DNA from: Pseudooctadecabacter sp.
GTDB taxonomy: Bacteria > Pseudomonadota > Alphaproteobacteria > Rhodobacterales > Rhodobacteraceae
Assembly: GCA_020628265.1 (NCBI GenBank)
Contig: JAHDFG010000037.1
Location: forward strand, 1-12,365
DNA: 12,365 nucleotides
Direction: 5' to 3'
The notes beneath the pieces are model-generated. The model searched no databases and was not told where the DNA came from. It was given only the letters and a program-made list of their open reading frames with translations. Shown here piece after piece: positions 1-6,684 of this stretch. Position 1 is the stretch's first letter; the number at the start of each line of letters is the position of its first letter. Made by a program: the position numbers and the translations under genes.

Positions 1-401
1 AGGGTGACCGCGCGCTTTTGAACCTTGGCCACACCTTCTGTCACGCGCTGGAGGCTGCGACAGGCTATTCGGACCGCTTGCTGCACGGCGAGGGCGTGGC
101 TATCGGCTGCGCCTTGGCGTTCGAGCTATCGGCGCGGATGGGCCTTTGTTCCCAAGAGGAGCCCAGCCGTGTGCGGGCGCATTTGAAAACCATGGGGATG
201 AAAACCGACATGGCGGACATTGAGGGCGATTTGCCAGACGCGGCCGGACTGTTGGATTTGATGGGGCAGGACAAGAAGGTCGTTGCAGGTCAGCTTCGGT
301 TTATCCTCGCCAATGGGATCGGGTCGGCCTTTGTGTCGTCCGACGTGCAGCCGGATGCTGTTCTGTCCGTTCTGGAGGATGCTTTGGCGTTGCGCGGCTG
401 A
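1..401 (+). CDS. aroB: 3-dehydroquinate synthase, C-terminal part (5' end outside window)
   Basis: This is the last ~133 codons of 3-dehydroquinate synthase, the cytoplasmic enzyme that converts DAHP to 3-dehydroquinate in the second step of the shikimate pathway, using NAD and a divalent metal. The frame is open from base 3 and reads GDRALLNLGHTFCHALE, then LLHGEGVAIG. In this family the histidines of the HTFxHA and LHGE motifs are metal ligands, and both are intact. The C-terminal helical domain follows, and the gene ends with TGA at 399-401. The position after HTF is Cys where many homologues have Gly; I recall this from alphaproteobacterial AroB and do not read it as a defect. The family is about 360-380 residues, so roughly two thirds of the gene lies upstream of the window, where aroK is the common neighbour. 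The nearest gene downstream, ssb, is convergent. Confidence 0.95.
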   Translation, partial: GDRALLNLGHTFCHALEAATGYSDRLLHGEGVAIGCALAFELSARMGLCSQEEPSRVRAHLKTMGMKTDMADIEGDLPDAAGLLDLMGQDKKVVAGQLRFILANGIGSAFVSSDVQPDAVLSVLEDALALRG

Positions 402-408
402 CCAGATT

Positions 409-470
409 TCGAATTTGCTTTGCAAATCCGATCCGGTGCCTTTTGTGTCGAATTTGCTTTGCAAATCCGA
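409..470. repeat. Two direct copies of a 23-bp imperfect palindrome
   Basis: Bases 409-431 and 448-470 are identical 23-mers that begin TCGAATTTGC and end GCAAATCCGA. They are separated by 16 bp and begin eight bases after the aroB stop. Each copy is nearly self-complementary: ATTTGC, a TTT spacer, then GCAAAT, extended outward by TCG/CGA with a single A-C mismatch. Each can therefore form a hairpin with a stem of about 10 bp. No T-run follows either copy, so they do not look like ordinary terminators. They could be a dispersed extragenic repeat, a protein-binding site, or mRNA 3'-end structures for aroB. The first is an inference from the identical copies in non-coding DNA. Confidence 0.8.
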
Positions 471-491
471 CGGGGGCTCGCTGCGCTCGAA

Positions 492-531
492 GGTGAGGGG
501 CGCTGCCCCTCAGCGCGTACCGCGCCTCACC
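492..531. repeat. GC-rich hairpin within a probable extragenic repeat
   Basis: TGAGGGGC at 494-501 pairs perfectly with GCCCCTCA at 505-512 around a GCT loop. In addition, GGTGAGG (492-498) can pair with CCTCACC (525-531) as an alternative, longer-range fold. The stretch that follows, CCTCACCCCGAGGTATTTGG (525-544), resembles extragenic sequence I remember near many Rhodobacterales genes, but I cannot verify that here. No open reading frame with convincing coding character covers the region. It fills the non-coding gap between the convergent genes aroB and ssb together with the palindrome pair to its left and the ssb terminator to its right. Confidence 0.55.
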
Positions 532-587
532 CCGAGGTATTTGGGCATCAAAGAAAGTGGTTAGGGGTCCAAGGGGCTACCGTGCAA

Positions 588-621
588 TTAAAAAGCCCGT
601 GCGCACGTGGCACACGGGCTT
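588..621 (-). terminator. Intrinsic terminator of ssb
   Basis: On the minus strand, AAGCCCGTG (621-613) is followed by an 11-nt loop and CACGGGCTT (601-593), giving a perfect 9-bp stem. A run of T then follows, reading TTTTTAATT when the last stem bases are included. It lies 26 bases past the ssb stop codon, in the right orientation and at the right distance. On the plus strand the downstream bases (GGTATCTTCC) are not a T-run, so termination of aroB transcripts here would be weaker. Confidence 0.88.
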
Positions 622-647
622 GGTATCTTCCAAGTTTGTTTTGGTCT

Positions 648-1160
648 CTAGAACGGGATTTCGTCGTCCATGTCGGAGCCGCCACCGCCGCCGCCGGAAT
701 AGCCGCCGCCCTGATCGCCTCCGCCGTAGCCACCGCCACCGCCACCGCCGTAGCCGCCGCCGGACTGGTCGGCCATGTAGCCGCCGCCACCGCCGCCGCC
801 GCCGCCATCGCGACCGTCAAGCATGGTCATGACACCGTCGTAGCCCTGCAAAACGACCTCAGTCGAATAGCGATCCTGACCGGATTGGTCCTGCCACTTG
901 CGGGTCTGAAGTTTGCCCTCGATGTATACTTTCGAGCCTTTGCGCAAATATTGCTCGGCAACGCGGACCAGACCTTCCTGGAAGATGGCGACAGAGTGCC
1001 ATTCGGTCTTTTCGCGACGTTCGCCTGTGTTGCGGTCTTTCCAAGTTTCGGATGTTGCGATGCGCAGGTTGCAGACCTTGCCGCCATTTTGAAAGCTGCG
1101 CACCTCGGGATCGCGCCCCAGATTGCCGATAAGCATGACTTTGTTAAGTGATCCGGCCAT
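648..1160 (-). CDS. ssb: Single-stranded DNA-binding protein
   Basis: This 170-residue protein binds and protects single-stranded DNA in replication, recombination and repair, normally as a tetramer. Residues 1-110 form the OB fold, recognisable from LNKVMLIGNLGRDPEVR (5-21), TEWHSVAIF (52-60), YLRKGSKVYIEGKL (71-84) and RYSTEVV (97-103). Residues 117-162 are an intrinsically disordered linker made almost entirely of Gly with a few Tyr, Gln and Asp. The tail ends DMDDEIPF, the acidic tip that recruits partner proteins in this family. The ATG (1158-1160) has a GGGGG Shine-Dalgarno-like run about 10 bases upstream. The gene stands alone with its own terminator and is divergent from the lytic transglycosylase gene. 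The glycine codons create a GCC/GCN-rich plus strand over about 670-815, which produces a misleading alanine-rich open frame on that strand. Confidence 0.97.
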   Translation of the reverse strand: MAGSLNKVMLIGNLGRDPEVRSFQNGGKVCNLRIATSETWKDRNTGERREKTEWHSVAIFQEGLVRVAEQYLRKGSKVYIEGKLQTRKWQDQSGQDRYSTEVVLQGYDGVMTMLDGRDGGGGGGGGGYMADQSGGGYGGGGGGGYGGGDQGGGYSGGGGGGSDMDDEIPF

Positions 1161-1325
1161 GGTGTGGCGCCCCCTTCGAATCTTTGATTTGTCGTTCCCT
1201 TTTACATCACTCCAGAGTGGTTAATGGAACCCTAGCGGATGGGCTCGCGTTGTACTTTTTAACTATAAAGTGTGGAAACACCCCCAAGGCTGGTCTATAT
1301 CTGGCGAAACTTGGGGAGTGTGTTG

Positions 1326-1913
1326 ATGCGCGTTCTGGCAATTTTGAGTGGTCTGGCTGTGGTGGTGACGTCTATTCCCGTCGCGGCTGATACGATTTCG
1401 ACGCGGAACCGGACGTCCCTTTTCAGTTCACAGTTGCAGGTTTTGGACGGACGAGCAGCGTCCCAATACGCCAATTCCGTCCGGCTGCAGCCACCACGGG
1501 TGGAAGTGCCCGCTGCGGCCAACACCGGACCGGCCTATAGCGGCAATTATCGCGGTCAGTTTCTTGAAATGGCGAAATCTGCGGCTCGACGTAACAACGT
1601 GCCGGAAGACCTGTTTCTGCGGCTGGTCCAGCAGGAAAGTGCGTGGAATCCCAATGCAGTGTCCCATGCGGGTGCCATCGGTCTGGCCCAGTTGATGCCG
1701 GGGACCGCGCAGTATTTGCGGGTGAACCCGCGCGACCCCTACCAGAACCTTGACGGCGGCGCGAGATATCTGCGTGAGCAATATGACACCTTCGGGTCAT
1801 GGCGGTTGGCTTTGGCGGCGTATAATGCAGGCCCAGGTGCGGTGCAGCAGCACGGAGGTGTGCCGCCATATCGCGAGACGCGGAACTATGTGCGGGTGAT
1901 TTGGGGCAACTAA
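1326..1913 (+). CDS. Secreted soluble-type lytic transglycosylase (SLT domain)
   Basis: This 195-residue exported protein is predicted to cleave the MurNAc-GlcNAc bond of peptidoglycan, forming 1,6-anhydroMurNAc ends in the periplasm. Residues 1-20 are a signal peptide (MRVLAILSGLAVVVTSIPVA, cleavage near AAD). Residues 22-75 are a low-complexity linker. The catalytic domain covers about 76-195 and has the family motifs: QQESAWNP (102-109) with the catalytic Glu at 104, GLAQLMPGTA (119-128), and AYNAGPGAV (165-173). It is short for an SLT enzyme and has no extra binding domain. I chose the ATG at 1326 because it has GGGGAG at 1313-1318 and gives a clean signal peptide; an upstream ATG at 1272 would add 18 unlikely residues. 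It is divergent from ssb across 165 bp, in which I see no strong promoter, and it ends just before a bidirectional terminator. Confidence 0.92.
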   Translation: MRVLAILSGLAVVVTSIPVAADTISTRNRTSLFSSQLQVLDGRAASQYANSVRLQPPRVEVPAAANTGPAYSGNYRGQFLEMAKSAARRNNVPEDLFLRLVQQESAWNPNAVSHAGAIGLAQLMPGTAQYLRVNPRDPYQNLDGGARYLREQYDTFGSWRLALAAYNAGPGAVQQHGGVPPYRETRNYVRVIWGN

Positions 1914-1932
1914 GTCGGATCACCACAATTGA

Positions 1933-1973
1933 AAAAGGCGCCACCGGATCGGGGCGCCTTTTGTTGTTTTTGG
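1933..1973. terminator. Bidirectional intrinsic terminator between convergent genes
   Basis: AAAAGGCGCC (1933-1942) pairs perfectly with GGCGCCTTTT (1953-1962) around a 10-nt loop. On the plus strand the stem is followed by GTTGTTTTT, serving the lytic transglycosylase gene that stops at 1913. On the minus strand it ends in TTTTTC, serving the ABC transporter operon whose last stop codon is at 1978-1980. The position in a 64-bp gap between convergent genes fits both roles. Confidence 0.9.
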
Positions 1974-1977
1974 GGGC

Positions 1978-4068
1978 TTATTCCGCCGCAGCGTCGACCT
2001 GAATCACAGGCTCCATCGCGGCGAGGTCTGCATCGCTGAGGTGGCATTTGACCTGATGGCCGTCGGCCAGCACGCGAACAGGCGGAACTTCGCTTTCGCA
2101 TTTGGCCGCACCCGCCTTGTCCTTCCAGCGGCAGCGCGTCTGGAACGGGCAGCCTGAGGGCGGGTTCATGGCCGACGGGATGTCGCCCTCAAGCACGATG
2201 TGCTTTTTCTTCACGCTGGTGTCGGCGATCGGCACGGCGGACAGCAAGGCCTCGGTATAGGGGTGATAGGGCGGGGCGAAGACTTGTTCGGTCGTGCCCA
2301 GTTCCACCACATGGCCCAGATACATCACCATGACGCGGTCGCTGAGGTAGCGGACGATGCTGAGGTCGTGGGAGATAAACAGCAGCGTCGTCTTTTCGTT
2401 GCGCTGGATTTCCATGAGCAGGTCGGTGACGGCGGCCTGAACCGACACGTCGAGGGCCGAGACGGGTTCGTCCGCGACCACGATCCGCGCACCACCGGCA
2501 AAGGCGCGGGCGATGCCCACGCGCTGCTTTTGCCCGCCTGACAGCTGACGCGGCATCCGATCAGCGAAGGCGCGGGGCAGTTTTACAAGGTCCAGCAGTT
2601 CCAACATGCGGTTCTTCCGCTCTTCATCGCTGTTGCCAATCTTGAAGATTTCCAGTGCACGGATGATCTGGCGACCCACGGTCATCGACGGGTTCAAGGT
2701 GTCAAACGGATTCTGGAACACCATTTGCACGTCGGCCACGGTCTGGGTGTCGCGGTCTTCGATCCCTGTGCTTTCGATGTTCTTGTTGTCGAGCAGGATC
2801 TGGCCGTCGGTGGCCGTTTCCAGCCCCATGAGGACCTTGGCAAAGGTAGACTTGCCGCAACCGGATTCGCCCACAATGGCCAGCGTTTCACTTTCGCGGG
2901 CCTCGAACGACAGGGTCTCGTTGGCTTTCACGACCTTCTTGTTGCCACCACCAAAGAGGGCGGAGGCTGCGACCTCATAGTATTTCTTGAGGTTGTCCAT
3001 CTTCAGCACCACGCGCCCCGGTTCGGGCTTTTCGGTCTGGGCGCCGACCTCGATGGGTGCGTTCCAGTCGATTTCCTCGAACTTTAGACAACGAGACTCG
3101 TGGCGGTCATTGCCATGAATGGGGCGCATCTTGATGTCGCTGGCATCACAGCGGCCCGCTTCGAAATAGTCGCAACGGGGGCCAAAGTTACAGCCGGGCG
3201 GGCGTTCGTGGGGCAGGGGGAAGTTGCCCGGGATCGCCACAAGGGGGCGCGCGTTCTTGTCCGCACCCGGCAGCGGGATCGAGCGGAACAGCGCCTGCGT
3301 ATAGGGGTGCTGCATTTCGTCGAACACGTCTTCGATGGAGCCGCGTTCCACGGCCTCACCGGAGTACATCACGCAGATGCGGTCGCAGGTTTCCAGCACG
3401 AGGCCGAGGTTGTGCGAGATGAACAGCATCGAGGTGCCGTACTTCTTGCCGAGGTCTTTGACCAGTTCGACCACGGCGGCCTCGACCGTTACGTCGAGCG
3501 CGGTTGTGGGTTCGTCGAGGATAAGCAGCGACGGTTTGGACATCAGCGCCATCGCGATGACGATGCGCTGTTGCTGGCCGCCCGACAGCTGGTGCGGGAA
3601 GGAGTTGAGCATCCGCGCAGGGTCGGGCAGTTTCACGTCGGTGACCACTTCCAACGCGCGTTCGTAGGCTTCTTTCTCGGAGACGCCTTCGTGGATCATC
3701 GGCACTTCCATCAGCTGTTTGCCGATGCGCATGGCGGGGTTCAGGGAGGCCATCGGCTCCTGATAGATCATGGCGATCTGGCTGCCGCGGATGTCGCGGA
3801 GTTCCTCAGTCGTCATGGTGTTCAGGTCGCGGCCCTTGAACTTGATCGAGCCGCCGACGATGCGGCCGTTGACGCCCAAATCCTGCATGACGCCCAGCGC
3901 CACGGTGGATTTGCCGCAGCCGCTTTCGCCGACCACGCCGAGCGCCTCACCGGGCATGATCTTGGCCGAAAAGTCCATCACGGCCGGGATTTCCCGCAGA
4001 CGGGTGAAGAAGCTGATGGAGAGTTTGTCGATCTCAAGGATCGGACCGTCGTAGGTATCGTTTTCCAT
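1978..4068 (-). CDS. Dual ATPase of a peptide/nickel/opine-type ABC importer (DppD-DppF fusion)
   Basis: This 696-residue protein joins the two ATP-hydrolysing subunits that are separate (DppD/OppD and DppF/OppF) in many relatives. The first half has Walker A GESGCGKST (47-55), Q-loop Gln 103, signature LSGGQQ (161-166), Walker B LLILDEP (181-187) and switch His 219. It is followed by the oligopeptide-type C-terminal extension with HPYTQAL (254-260) and cysteines 293, 299, 307 and 327. The second half repeats the set: Walker A (400-408), Q-loop Gln 452, LSGGQK (509-514), VVADEP (530-535), His 567, HPYTEAL (602-608) and cysteines 640, 646, 657 and 675. Both halves look catalytically complete. 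Such cysteine clusters hold an iron-sulfur cluster in some OppD proteins; that is an inference here. The start is 4 bases after the preceding permease stop, so translation is probably coupled. It is the last gene of the operon. Confidence 0.95.
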   Translation of the reverse strand: MENDTYDGPILEIDKLSISFFTRLREIPAVMDFSAKIMPGEALGVVGESGCGKSTVALGVMQDLGVNGRIVGGSIKFKGRDLNTMTTEELRDIRGSQIAMIYQEPMASLNPAMRIGKQLMEVPMIHEGVSEKEAYERALEVVTDVKLPDPARMLNSFPHQLSGGQQQRIVIAMALMSKPSLLILDEPTTALDVTVEAAVVELVKDLGKKYGTSMLFISHNLGLVLETCDRICVMYSGEAVERGSIEDVFDEMQHPYTQALFRSIPLPGADKNARPLVAIPGNFPLPHERPPGCNFGPRCDYFEAGRCDASDIKMRPIHGNDRHESRCLKFEEIDWNAPIEVGAQTEKPEPGRVVLKMDNLKKYYEVAASALFGGGNKKVVKANETLSFEARESETLAIVGESGCGKSTFAKVLMGLETATDGQILLDNKNIESTGIEDRDTQTVADVQMVFQNPFDTLNPSMTVGRQIIRALEIFKIGNSDEERKNRMLELLDLVKLPRAFADRMPRQLSGGQKQRVGIARAFAGGARIVVADEPVSALDVSVQAAVTDLLMEIQRNEKTTLLFISHDLSIVRYLSDRVMVMYLGHVVELGTTEQVFAPPYHPYTEALLSAVPIADTSVKKKHIVLEGDIPSAMNPPSGCPFQTRCRWKDKAGAAKCESEVPPVRVLADGHQVKCHLSDADLAAMEPVIQVDAAAE

Positions 4069-4072
4069 GAGA

Positions 4073-5521
4073 TTAGTCCTTCAGGCTTTCTTCACGCAGG
4101 CCGTCGGCCAGCAGGTTCAGACCAAGCACAAGCGACAGCAGTGCGATGGCCGGTGGCAGAGCGGGGTGGGCGTAGATCAAAAGCAGCTTACGCCCTTCGT
4201 TGATCGTGGATCCCCAGTCGGGGCTTTCAGGCGGCAGGCCGAGGCCGAAGAAGCCCAAGGTGCCCAGAAGGATCGTGGTGTAGCCGATCCGCAGGCAGAA
4301 ATCGACGATCAGCGGGCCGCGGGCGTTTGGCAGGATTTCCCACAGCATGATGTACCATGTGCCTTCGCCACGGGTCTGGGCGGCGGCCACGTAGTCGCGG
4401 GTTTTGATGTCCAGCGCCAAGCCGCGCACGATACGGAACACGGTGGGCGAGTTCACAAAGACCACGGACACGAAGACCACCAGAATGCCGCCGGGGATCG
4501 AGATCAGGTCAAGCGCATTGGGCCACACAAACAACGGTGAGCCTTGTTCTGACACCACACTGAGGTACAGCACCGCCAGTGGGATCAGCACGATCGCCAG
4601 CAGCATCGTGTTTTTGCTCGGTTGGCTGCGGTAGCGGGAATTGATCAGCACGCCAAAGAAGATCAGCGGGAAGACAAACAGGAAGGCCGCAAGGAAGTTC
4701 GGCAGGCCCGTCGCCACAATTTCCGGCGTGACCAGCAGATAGAACAGCAGGATCACAGGGAAGGCGAGGATCAGGTTAGCGAGGAAGCTCAGGACCGTGT
4801 CCAGCTTGCCGCCGTAGTAGCCTGCAGGAAGGCCCAACGTGATGCCGACCATGAAGGCAAAAAGCGTGGCCAGCGGGGCGATGACCATAACGATCACGGA
4901 CCCTTCGACCATGCGGGTGAAGATATCCCGTGCAAGGTTGTCTCCGCCCAGCAGGTAGTGGGGGAACATGGTGTCCGGCTCGGGGACGGGCTCGCCCGGG
5001 GTCTTGTTCTTCAGGCCGGAAATCTGTTGCAGCGGGTCATGGGTGCCGATCATGTCGAACAGACCCACGAAGATCGCGGTGAACACCCAGAACATGACAA
5101 GGCCAAAGCCGATCATACCGATGGTGCTGTCAAAGAGTTTGCCATAAAGGCCCAGCTTGCGTTTGAACGTGATCGACAGCGCGAAGGTGACGATCAGTGC
5201 GATCCAGACGGGCAGGAACCGTTTGGACATCTCGCCCAGGATGCCAGCCTCGCCGTAGGGCATGAACCATGACAGTACGACGAACGCTGCGATCAGGGCG
5301 ACGAGCAGCAGGAACAGCCAGCCGTTATAGATTTCCAGCCGCCCCAGAAGGCCGCCGCGCCCTTGCAGGGTGCCGTCGGGGTTGGCTTGCAACTTCACCT
5401 CGGGCGCAAAGAGCCCCATGACGAGTTGCAGGATGATACCGGCCACGAAAACCGCAGCGGTGATGGTGATGGCGGGGACGAGAATGCTCCCGAGGGAGCC
5501 GGTCCAGGTCAATGGGTCCAT
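4073..5521 (-). CDS. ABC importer permease, DppC-like, with extra membrane segments
   Basis: This inner-membrane subunit is one of the two channel halves of the importer. The family core is visible: LLGGDNLARDIFTRMVEGS (190-208), a helix around 209-235, LSFLANLILAFPVILLF (244-260), the ATPase-contacting EAA-type loop DYVAAAQTRG...ILPNARG (376-402), GFFGLGLPPESPDWG (423-437) and a C-terminal helix (454-474). At 482 residues it is much longer than the usual ~280-320. The surplus lies in two places. An N-terminal extension of about 125 residues has hydrophobic segments at about 12-36, 67-86 and 103-118. An insertion between the conserved LAFP segment and the EAA loop (about 263-345) has hydrophobic segments at about 275-292 and 304-323. 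No frameshift is needed, because the frame is open throughout. It starts 12 bases after the upstream permease stop. Confidence 0.93.
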   Translation of the reverse strand: MDPLTWTGSLGSILVPAITITAAVFVAGIILQLVMGLFAPEVKLQANPDGTLQGRGGLLGRLEIYNGWLFLLLVALIAAFVVLSWFMPYGEAGILGEMSKRFLPVWIALIVTFALSITFKRKLGLYGKLFDSTIGMIGFGLVMFWVFTAIFVGLFDMIGTHDPLQQISGLKNKTPGEPVPEPDTMFPHYLLGGDNLARDIFTRMVEGSVIVMVIAPLATLFAFMVGITLGLPAGYYGGKLDTVLSFLANLILAFPVILLFYLLVTPEIVATGLPNFLAAFLFVFPLIFFGVLINSRYRSQPSKNTMLLAIVLIPLAVLYLSVVSEQGSPLFVWPNALDLISIPGGILVVFVSVVFVNSPTVFRIVRGLALDIKTRDYVAAAQTRGEGTWYIMLWEILPNARGPLIVDFCLRIGYTTILLGTLGFFGLGLPPESPDWGSTINEGRKLLLIYAHPALPPAIALLSLVLGLNLLADGLREESLKD

Positions 5522-5533
5522 GGGTCTGGCTCC

Positions 5534-6580
5534 TTATGAGATGCGAATGCGCGGGTTGAGGAAGACGTAGCCAATGTCCGAGATCAGCTGTGTAATCAGC
5601 ACCACGAAGACCGACACCACCGAGACGCCCAGCAGCAGTTCGATGTCGTTGTTCGAGGCGGCCTGCACCAGCGTCCAGCCGAAGCCTTTGTAGTTGAACA
5701 GCGTCTCGACGATCACGACGCCGTTCAGCAGCCACGGGAACTGCAGCATGATGACGGTGAAGGGCGCGATGAGCGCATTGCGAAGAGCGTGCTTCATGAC
5801 GATGTTCGGGAAGCTCACCCCCTTTAGGCGGGCGGTCCGGATGTATTGTGCGGTCATCACTTCGGTCATCGACGCGCGGGTCATGCGGGCGATGTAGCCC
5901 ATGCCGTAGAGCGCGATGGTGATCACCGGCAGGAAGAAGTTGTTGAAGGTGGCATCATCCATGGCGGATGTGGCCGTGCCCTTGAAATATTGCATGCCGA
6001 AGAGGGGCGTGGCGAAAACCGCGATCAGGATCACGCCCGAGACGTACTCCGGCGTGGCGGTGGAGAGGATCGAGATGGACGACAGCGACCGGTCGGTGCG
6101 GGAGCCTTCGCGCATGCCGGCCAGAACGCCGATGATCAGGGCACCGGGCACCATGACCATCATTACCCAGAACATCAGTTTGCCTGTCAGGCCAAGGCGC
6201 GTGGCGACGATGCCGCCGACGTCTTCCTTAAAGACCGTGGAGAAACCCCATTCGCCCTGCAGGATCCCGCAGAAGGTGGGCGTATCTTCGGTCGGTGCGC
6301 CATGGTTTTCGCAGCGGGCCCGCGTGTCACCGTCGGTGCCTTCGATCACATAGCCGGGCAGGACGCCCAGCCACTGGCCGTATTTCACAGGAAGGGACTG
6401 GGTGTATCCTCGGTTGCCCAGATAGGTTTCCACCTGTTCGTCCGACATGCGGAAGTTACCTTGGGTTTTGGCAAGCTTCTCGAGGTTCGGATACAGGTTG
6501 GTCAGCCAGAACACGATAAATGTCAGGCAAAGCGCCGTGAGGATCATCACCCCAAGACGTCGAAGAATAAACAGTCCCAT
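5534..6580 (-). CDS. ABC importer permease, DppB-like
   Basis: This 348-residue inner-membrane protein is the other channel half of the importer. It starts with the family N-terminus MGLFILRRLGVMILTALCL, a first membrane helix at about 9-29. A periplasmic loop then runs to GEWGFSTVFKEDVGGIVATR (109-128). Further helices lie near 135-155, 175-197, 215-232, 268-293 and 314-340. The EAA-type coupling loop is QYIRTARLKGVSF...KHALRNAL (245-270). The sequence FNYKGFGWTLVQAASNND (295-312) is typical of DppB/OppB proteins. The periplasmic loop holds an additional stretch around 73-108 with two cysteines (90 and 104) that could form a disulfide. The start ATG is 104 bases downstream of the binding-protein stop, separated by a hairpin. 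Confidence 0.94.
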   Translation of the reverse strand: MGLFILRRLGVMILTALCLTFIVFWLTNLYPNLEKLAKTQGNFRMSDEQVETYLGNRGYTQSLPVKYGQWLGVLPGYVIEGTDGDTRARCENHGAPTEDTPTFCGILQGEWGFSTVFKEDVGGIVATRLGLTGKLMFWVMMVMVPGALIIGVLAGMREGSRTDRSLSSISILSTATPEYVSGVILIAVFATPLFGMQYFKGTATSAMDDATFNNFFLPVITIALYGMGYIARMTRASMTEVMTAQYIRTARLKGVSFPNIVMKHALRNALIAPFTVIMLQFPWLLNGVVIVETLFNYKGFGWTLVQAASNNDIELLLGVSVVSVFVVLITQLISDIGYVFLNPRIRIS

Positions 6581-6644
6581 GAAAGCCCCTGTTGGCTACG
6601 TCGCGCGGGTTCTTTGCCCTGCGATCGGTCGAGTTGGGTAGGTG

Positions 6645-6672
6645 AAAAGGCCGCCCGGTTTCCCGAGCGGCC
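6645..6672 (-). terminator. Hairpin after the binding-protein gene, possible partial terminator or mRNA stabiliser
   Basis: On the minus strand GGCCGC (6672-6667) pairs with GCGGCC (6654-6649). The stem extends inward by CGG/CCG across one mismatch to a 4-nt loop, and four T residues follow. It lies 12 bases past the binding-protein stop and about 65 bases before the permease start. In importer operons such structures commonly let the binding protein be made in excess over the membrane subunits, by partial termination or by protecting the upstream mRNA. The short T-run suggests a leaky stop and not an absolute one. Confidence 0.65.
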
Positions 6673-6684
6673 CAGTCGAAAGGT

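Noticed and set aside
409..470. Reading the paired palindromes as a minimal CRISPR array
   Set aside because: Only two units, a 16-bp spacer, no further repeats and no cas genes nearby.
420..1151. Plus-strand open frame of 243 codons opposite ssb
   Set aside because: Its alanine-rich stretch is only the complement of the glycine codons in the SSB linker. The minus-strand SSB is unmistakable and the frame has no ribosome site or known motif.
1161..1325. Promoters for ssb and the lytic transglycosylase in the divergent gap
   Set aside because: Several TATAAA-like and TTGTAC-like strings occur but none forms a -35/-10 pair with acceptable spacing, and I found no GTTC-N7-GTTC SOS-type box.
1978..4068. 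Possibility that the 696-residue ATPase is two genes joined by a sequencing error
   Set aside because: The frame is continuous with a sensible linker (about 328-352) between complete halves, and double ATPases of this type are known in this transporter class.
3100..4203. Plus-strand open frame of 367 codons opposite the fused ATPase
   Set aside because: Antisense to intact Walker and signature motifs, rich in Arg, His, Gln and Asp without any domain pattern; a shadow frame.
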